DNA of 39,196 nucleotides from Geosporobacter subterraneus DSM 17957 (GTDB lineage: Bacteria; Bacillota; Clostridia; Peptostreptococcales; Thermotaleaceae). The DNA is taken from NCBI RefSeq assembly GCF_900142145.1, contig NZ_FQZV01000037.1:1-39196 (forward strand), written 5' to 3'. This document shows, in pieces, positions 35,901 to 39,196 of the stretch (its first letter is position 1; each line of letters starts with the position of its first letter). Below the pieces are notes generated by a model. The model was not told where the DNA came from. It saw only the letters and a list, made by a program, of their open reading frames with translations, and searched no databases. The translations under genes were made by a program, and so were the position numbers.

Positions 35901-38858
35901 TTGAACAGCGATGGAGGCTCTCATACAAAATACGACGGCTATACCTACGTAAATCCTGGCTATACACCCAAAATTACTGCCATCAACCCCAAGGAGGGAG
36001 ATACCGCAGGGGGGAACCGTATCCTCATCTCCGGAGAAAACTTCCGGGCTTTTAAACTGGGTACAGCGGAACAGAAACTGCCAGCCATCTACTTTGGTGG
36101 GGTCAAGGCCGATCCCCAGGACATCACCTTTGTGATTCCCCCAAGAGCTTCCTATGAGGAAGTAGAGATGACAGATCTGTTGATTGTAGAAAAAACACCG
36201 CCGGGGATAGCCGGTAAGGTGGATGTAACGGTTATCAACTATGACGGTGCCACCGTGACCCTAAAAAACGGCTTCGAATATCGTTCGAAACAGCTGGCCA
36301 TCACCCAGGTGCTTCCAAACCAGGGTACCCTCTATGGCGGCAGTGAGGTAACCATTATCGGAAAAGATTTCGTAGAACGGGGACTTCATGCTGTATTTGG
36401 CGATCAAAGGGCTCAGGGAGATATTCTTTCCGGTACCCAGCAGGTACGGATCGGAGACCTGATCGTAAACTATAATGCCTTTGCACCGGACAATATTACC
36501 CTGTATTATAAAAATTTTGGTGCAGGGAATGAACTGGCAGGCTATAAGGTTTATCCCCAAAAGGATCCTGTTAAGAAAAGCAGCTTTAAGATTGTAGAGG
36601 AAGAAGAGTATCTGATGATTACCCTTCCATGGACAGAACTGCAAAACACACCGGGCTATGAAGCCGTTGCCAATTGGGCAAATGAAAATATTAAAATAGA
36701 AGTGAAGGGCAAGAATCTCATCGTAACCCGTGGCCTGGCAATTATCAAGAGCGTCACTGGAGGAGATCGGATCACTTTGCTCACCCCTCCTTCTCCGGAG
36801 GTGGGGGAAAAAGCCCTGACGGTATATAATCAAGACGGTAAAAAGGCCGCCAGCAAGTTTACCTATACCAATCCTTATCGTCCGCCGGTGATTACAAAGA
36901 TTATTCCAACCACAGCCCTGACCACCTCGGAAATCACCGGCTCACCGCTGCAAATTGACCTGGCAGTTGCAGCACCAAAGGGCGAATCCCCTATCATCAT
37001 CCAGGGGCAAAACTTCCGATCCGGGGTTAAGGTATTCATTGGAAACAAGGAAGCGGAAGTGAAAAGCAAGAGCCCAAATGACGATGAGTTGATTGTGATC
37101 GTTCCTGCGGCGGCTGCAGGGACTGTGGGCAGCTACCTGAGGATTTTAGTAGTCAATCAGGATGGGGGCGCTACCTACGGAGATACTACTGAATTGCCGG
37201 AGGGAGGCCTTCGGAAACCTATCTATTTCCGTTATATCGTAGAAGGAAGTGCACCGAAAATTACCTCTGTGACCCCGGACAAAGGACCGGTCACTGGGGG
37301 AACAAAGATAACTATAAAAGGCAGCGAGTTTAAAGATGAAGATACCTTTGGAAATAAAAAACCTGTAGAGGCGTATATCGGCGGAATCCAGGTTGCACCG
37401 GACAAGATAGAAGTCAAAGACCTGGAAACCATTATTCTGACCATGCCTGAAGGAAGGGTGGGCAAACAGACTATTGAGATCGTAAATTATGATTTTGGAC
37501 GGGCTATCGGAAAAGATATATTTACCTATATAAGCCAGCCGGAGGTGCTCTCCGTAGCACCGGCCAAGATATTTACCAATGATACCAAGACAGAAGTAAC
37601 CATATCGGGGAAAATGTTCCAGAGCGGGGCCAAAGTGGTCATCGGTGGAAAAATCATCGAAGAGAGTAAAATAACTGCGGGTATGGTGGTCAACGGCACC
37701 GGTATTCAAGGGGTGGACAGCGAAGGAAGAAACAGAAATGTAGCCGTTGTAGACGGAAAGGAAGCAGCCTCTGTAGTAATGGAAAATGAAGGCACGCTGA
37801 AGGTAAAATTCAGTGAAGCCACCAACCTGTCCAGTAATGATATTATTATCATCAACCCCGACGGAGGGGTATCACAGCCCTTCAAGGACTTCGAATACAA
37901 GGTGCCTGTACCCAATAAGCCTCTTGTATTAGAAGCAATCCCAGGCTTTGAATCCACGGTACAGCTGCTGTGGTCAGAATCATCCCCGGAACTGCTCAAT
38001 GCAGCGGACCGCTATGAGGTATATGGAAAGAAGGATACGGATAAGCAGTATACCTTAATCGGAGATACCAAGGGAGCATCCTTCCTGGTAAAAGGGCTGC
38101 AGCCCAATACCCGGTACAGCTTCATGGTCAGAGCCTTAAACAAATATGGTTCTGCAGTTGACTTTGCAGAGGTAACGGTCAGAACCCTAAGTGTCAGCCA
38201 AGATGACAAGCTGAAGGAGAAGCAGGAACAGCTGGAGAAGGAAAAGAAAAAGCTGGAAGAAGAGGGCAAAGAGGAAGTGAAGGATGGGGTTGTAATCAAA
38301 ACCATCGGAAGCAAACAGATCCCTTCCGGCAGCACCGCCTATGTCATCGACTTCTCCTTAACAAAATATAAGGATCAGAATAAATATGTAGTAGCTATTC
38401 CGCTGTCTGCGCTGCAGACAATAAACCGTCAAATCACCATTACCGACGGAAAGGCAAGCTTCAGCTTCCTGCCGAAGGATCTCTATACAAGGGAGGTCAG
38501 CCAGGTATCAGGCAATGATCTGGAGGATGCCCATGTACGTATCGGATTTGAACGTATCAGCGGAAAGCAGGAGGAAAGCCTGAAAACGGCTATACCGCGA
38601 ACCCAGCGGCAGGCATCCCAGTTCTATGATATTTCCTTTGAACTGCAGGTAGGCAAAAACCTCAGTAGTATCCGCAGAATGATGCAAAAGGGCACCTTAG
38701 ACATCAAACTGGACACAGCGGCTTACTCCGGCGCCAATAAGGACAAACTCTTCATCGGAGAGTATGATCCGTCCCAGGATAAGTTTAACAAGCTGGGCAG
38801 TGGCAGCCGCGCTTACCCGCAGGCACCAGGAAGATACGTACTGTTGTCTGAACGATAG
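32958..38858 (+). CDS. Giant secreted IPT/TIG-repeat protein with fibronectin III domain, 1966 residues
   Basis: ATG at 32958 or 32961 after AGGAGG. Signal peptide about 1-32. About ten IPT/TIG immunoglobulin-like repeats, each opening with a P-x-I-xx-IxP-xxG motif: KITPAKGPHDAYITATIEG, SVTPDKVAVGKQETVTLKG, KIIPNFGAKGNLVIIKG, AINPKEGDTAGGNRILISG, QVLPNQGTLYGGSEVTIIG, SVTPDKGPVTGGTKITIKG and others. A fibronectin III domain follows (about 1652-1742), then a short K/E coiled coil (about 1750-1775) and a C-terminal beta domain ending GRYVLLSER. In related surface proteins this last segment is usually followed by SLH domains; none is present here. It stops 6 bp before a tandem hairpin array. Probably a surface fibre or adhesin. 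Confidence 0.85.
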   Translation: MMKKKMSFVLVVALLLNFLCGPLWAAPVYANVEPTIDKITIKEEVEVVNGAKVTKYQVIFNGYPLTNVDAIRVLQGGVVKKTLPKERFQVIDSANIAYIPEGTGQSIESIFGATGDVNFTIIRGGTPYTSPKEFTLPSDNFMKVDTINGLSPAAWPVTVIKGQPFTMEGAYFNHGVYKLGITTGDTVTNQVSYGGTSTQISVDTDTINIAAGNNQNFVFERSSGTNVEVRYIVKRAVNVANPLDLGDVSITPLQGTEGTIVRIKAQHHVPLLDIGTKVFIGGVEAKRNVSQFSDGTFRYIENGLVKYGLEVVVPQLAVPGEKPIVFRNFFNDTYQYPQNFNYVLATGSILEIIDSSITKAFTNEEKEVPNIRIRNAVAVNSIPNITITSAEIGTEDNLKYFKASDDAKAYHILYRLQDGTFIERKISLSIGLKASITNIPLQWDQDVAVVSARTDKVGQAGDYVITARTETIRYSLSSGTLTELNYIVEEAPLASQNKVIFRFDPDLTTPQVSKITPAKGPHDAYITATIEGQNFRVEYDANGVKYYPTVIIGGQALQVAGDYKYKVIQKEIVNDQEVNRFYKSRLSNGNDRQEITPLPTDQITGLVVLDSAGNIVDGQARKVGTKIKFTIPASDSGTIGFADVTVYNPNPLGGLGGKDTKENLFEYVRPADGALRPELTSVTPDKVAVGKQETVTLKGKNFQPGMMVTVDGELIQNPQIDIVKGTVIFKVPPGRPGPTFIQVINPDGGFASIGIEYIQTFSQPVVEKIIPNFGAKGNLVIIKGRNFYPANPAGETPDIRIGTKVYIDNKDLNKAYHPHGEGDQPQNLTNEFDNNRIVLGPDGEPVKTYGTNVAVVDNETIYFIIPDPKDAAKPFFLNEWLDVKVVNPDLGKADILKGFKILDVVKGPRVDSIEPDLGDYRGGNIAEITGDNFLEGAKVYFGSQEAQVYRRSNNARSLWVYVPAYGGDLGDTNRAVVPVTVLNSDGGSHTKYDGYTYVNPGYTPKITAINPKEGDTAGGNRILISGENFRAFKLGTAEQKLPAIYFGGVKADPQDITFVIPPRASYEEVEMTDLLIVEKTPPGIAGKVDVTVINYDGATVTLKNGFEYRSKQLAITQVLPNQGTLYGGSEVTIIGKDFVERGLHAVFGDQRAQGDILSGTQQVRIGDLIVNYNAFAPDNITLYYKNFGAGNELAGYKVYPQKDPVKKSSFKIVEEEEYLMITLPWTELQNTPGYEAVANWANENIKIEVKGKNLIVTRGLAIIKSVTGGDRITLLTPPSPEVGEKALTVYNQDGKKAASKFTYTNPYRPPVITKIIPTTALTTSEITGSPLQIDLAVAAPKGESPIIIQGQNFRSGVKVFIGNKEAEVKSKSPNDDELIVIVPAAAAGTVGSYLRILVVNQDGGATYGDTTELPEGGLRKPIYFRYIVEGSAPKITSVTPDKGPVTGGTKITIKGSEFKDEDTFGNKKPVEAYIGGIQVAPDKIEVKDLETIILTMPEGRVGKQTIEIVNYDFGRAIGKDIFTYISQPEVLSVAPAKIFTNDTKTEVTISGKMFQSGAKVVIGGKIIEESKITAGMVVNGTGIQGVDSEGRNRNVAVVDGKEAASVVMENEGTLKVKFSEATNLSSNDIIIINPDGGVSQPFKDFEYKVPVPNKPLVLEAIPGFESTVQLLWSESSPELLNAADRYEVYGKKDTDKQYTLIGDTKGASFLVKGLQPNTRYSFMVRALNKYGSAVDFAEVTVRTLSVSQDDKLKEKQEQLEKEKKKLEEEGKEEVKDGVVIKTIGSKQIPSGSTAYVIDFSLTKYKDQNKYVVAIPLSALQTINRQITITDGKASFSFLPKDLYTREVSQVSGNDLEDAHVRIGFERISGKQEESLKTAIPRTQRQASQFYDISFELQVGKNLSSIRRMMQKGTLDIKLDTAAYSGANKDKLFIGEYDPSQDKFNKLGSGSRAYPQAPGRYVLLSER

Positions 38859-38864
38859 GAAAAC

Positions 38865-39070
38865 GTAGGGAACGACGCCCTCGTCGTTCCGCAGAATATG
38901 AACCAAAAACGTAGGGAACGACGCCCTCGTCGTTCCGCAGAATACGAACCAAAAACGTAGGGAACGACGCCCTCGTCGTTCCGCAAAATACGAACCAAAA
39001 ACGTAGGGAACGACGCCCTCGTCGTTCCGCAAAATATGGATCACAAAAACGTAGGGGATGACCTATGTGG
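38865..39070 (+). repeat. Tandem array of 46-bp hairpin repeats
   Basis: Four near-identical units start at 38865, 38911, 38957 and 39003; a degraded fifth starts at 39051. Each has 9-bp arms GGAACGACG and CGTCGTTCC around CCCT, then GCARAATAYGAACCAAAAAC. The only differences lie in the AT-rich tail. Dispersed relatives occur throughout the window. No T-run makes a classical terminator. Confidence 0.92.
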
Positions 39071-39096
39071 AGATCACTGAAAAAGTCCTGGTTTTT

Positions 39097-39179
39097 GTCA
39101 TTCTGAATGAAACGAAGTGAAATGAAGAATCTTTATAAGGAGCTTAAATGCTCAGATTCTTCGCTGCGCTCAGAATGAC
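39097..39179. repeat. Inverted pair of REP-like units
   Basis: 39097-39133 (GTCATTCTGAA...GAAGAATCTT) faces 39154-39179 (AGATTCTTCGC...CTCAGAATGAC). A 20-bp spacer separates them. The same head-to-head layout is found inside the 198-bp elements. Confidence 0.75.
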
Positions 39180-39196
39180 AATCCTGTGGCTACAAC

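Noticed and set aside
38697-39044. Open frames through the tandem array on the minus strand (about 115 and 61 codons)
   Set aside because: The frames are translations of the 46-bp repeat. They have no ribosome binding site and no non-repeat content.
38865-39050. Possible CRISPR array in the regularly spaced repeats
   Set aside because: The whole 46-bp unit is repeated, with no variable spacers, and no cas genes are present. It is a tandem hairpin repeat.

Overview
The window reads as chromosome of an anaerobic, endospore-forming Firmicute (class Clostridia in the broad sense). The evidence is a spore-germination pair (SleB/YpeB), a lysine-fermentation gene set, a sigma-54 activator with a matching -24/-12 promoter, several S-layer-homology (SLH) proteins, and AGGAGG-type ribosome binding sites almost everywhere. 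The species cannot be fixed from sequence alone. No rRNA, tRNA, CRISPR array or prophage was recognised.

Layout. 1-270: start of a probable transposase gene running off the left edge. 373-2459: sleB-ypeB germination operon. 2968-5358: ddl (D-Ala-D-Ala ligase), a DUF1934/YwiB protein, and an ArgS-like protein that keeps both tRNA-contacting end domains but lacks the catalytic core. 5739-7160: RocR-type sigma-54 activator. 7706-16021: lysine fermentation genes behind a textbook sigma-54 promoter, in the order kdd, kamA, kamB, kamC, kamD, kamE, closed by a strong terminator. They encode lysine 2,3-aminomutase, the two-subunit B12/PLP beta-lysine 5,6-aminomutase with its probable reactivase (KamB/KamC), and 3,5-diaminohexanoate dehydrogenase. 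The later steps (Kce, Kal and the butyrate branch) are not here. 16207-16515: a solo GIY-YIG nuclease embedded in short repeats. 16845-38858: a 22-kb cell-surface locus. It holds a beta-helix protein with a C-terminal dockerin-like calcium loop, a cohesin-like/SLH protein next to it, a leftward cluster (stalk-domain protein, SLH protein, 2626-residue repeat protein, small SLH protein) and a divergent 1966-residue TIG/IPT-repeat protein.

The intergenic DNA is crowded with at least four small repeat families: (a) REP-like units of the form GTCATYCTGAG...CGAAGRATCTT, about 12 copies, often as inverted pairs; (b) a 197-198 bp element with 19-bp terminal inverted repeats, each carrying one REP pair, 3 copies; (c) hairpin repeats of the form GTAGGGRACGRC...GYCGTYCC, many copies, ending in a 4x46-bp tandem array at the right edge; (d) GTTAGCN 7-mer runs just after stop codons. 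These sit even between the lysine genes.

The most unusual items are the GIY-YIG gene bracketed by REP units and ending inside one, the catalytic-core-less ArgS relative at the usual ywiB-argS position, the adjacent dockerin-like/cohesin-like pair, a C-terminal domain shared by two neighbouring surface proteins, and the 2626-residue protein with one cysteine in each of six repeats.
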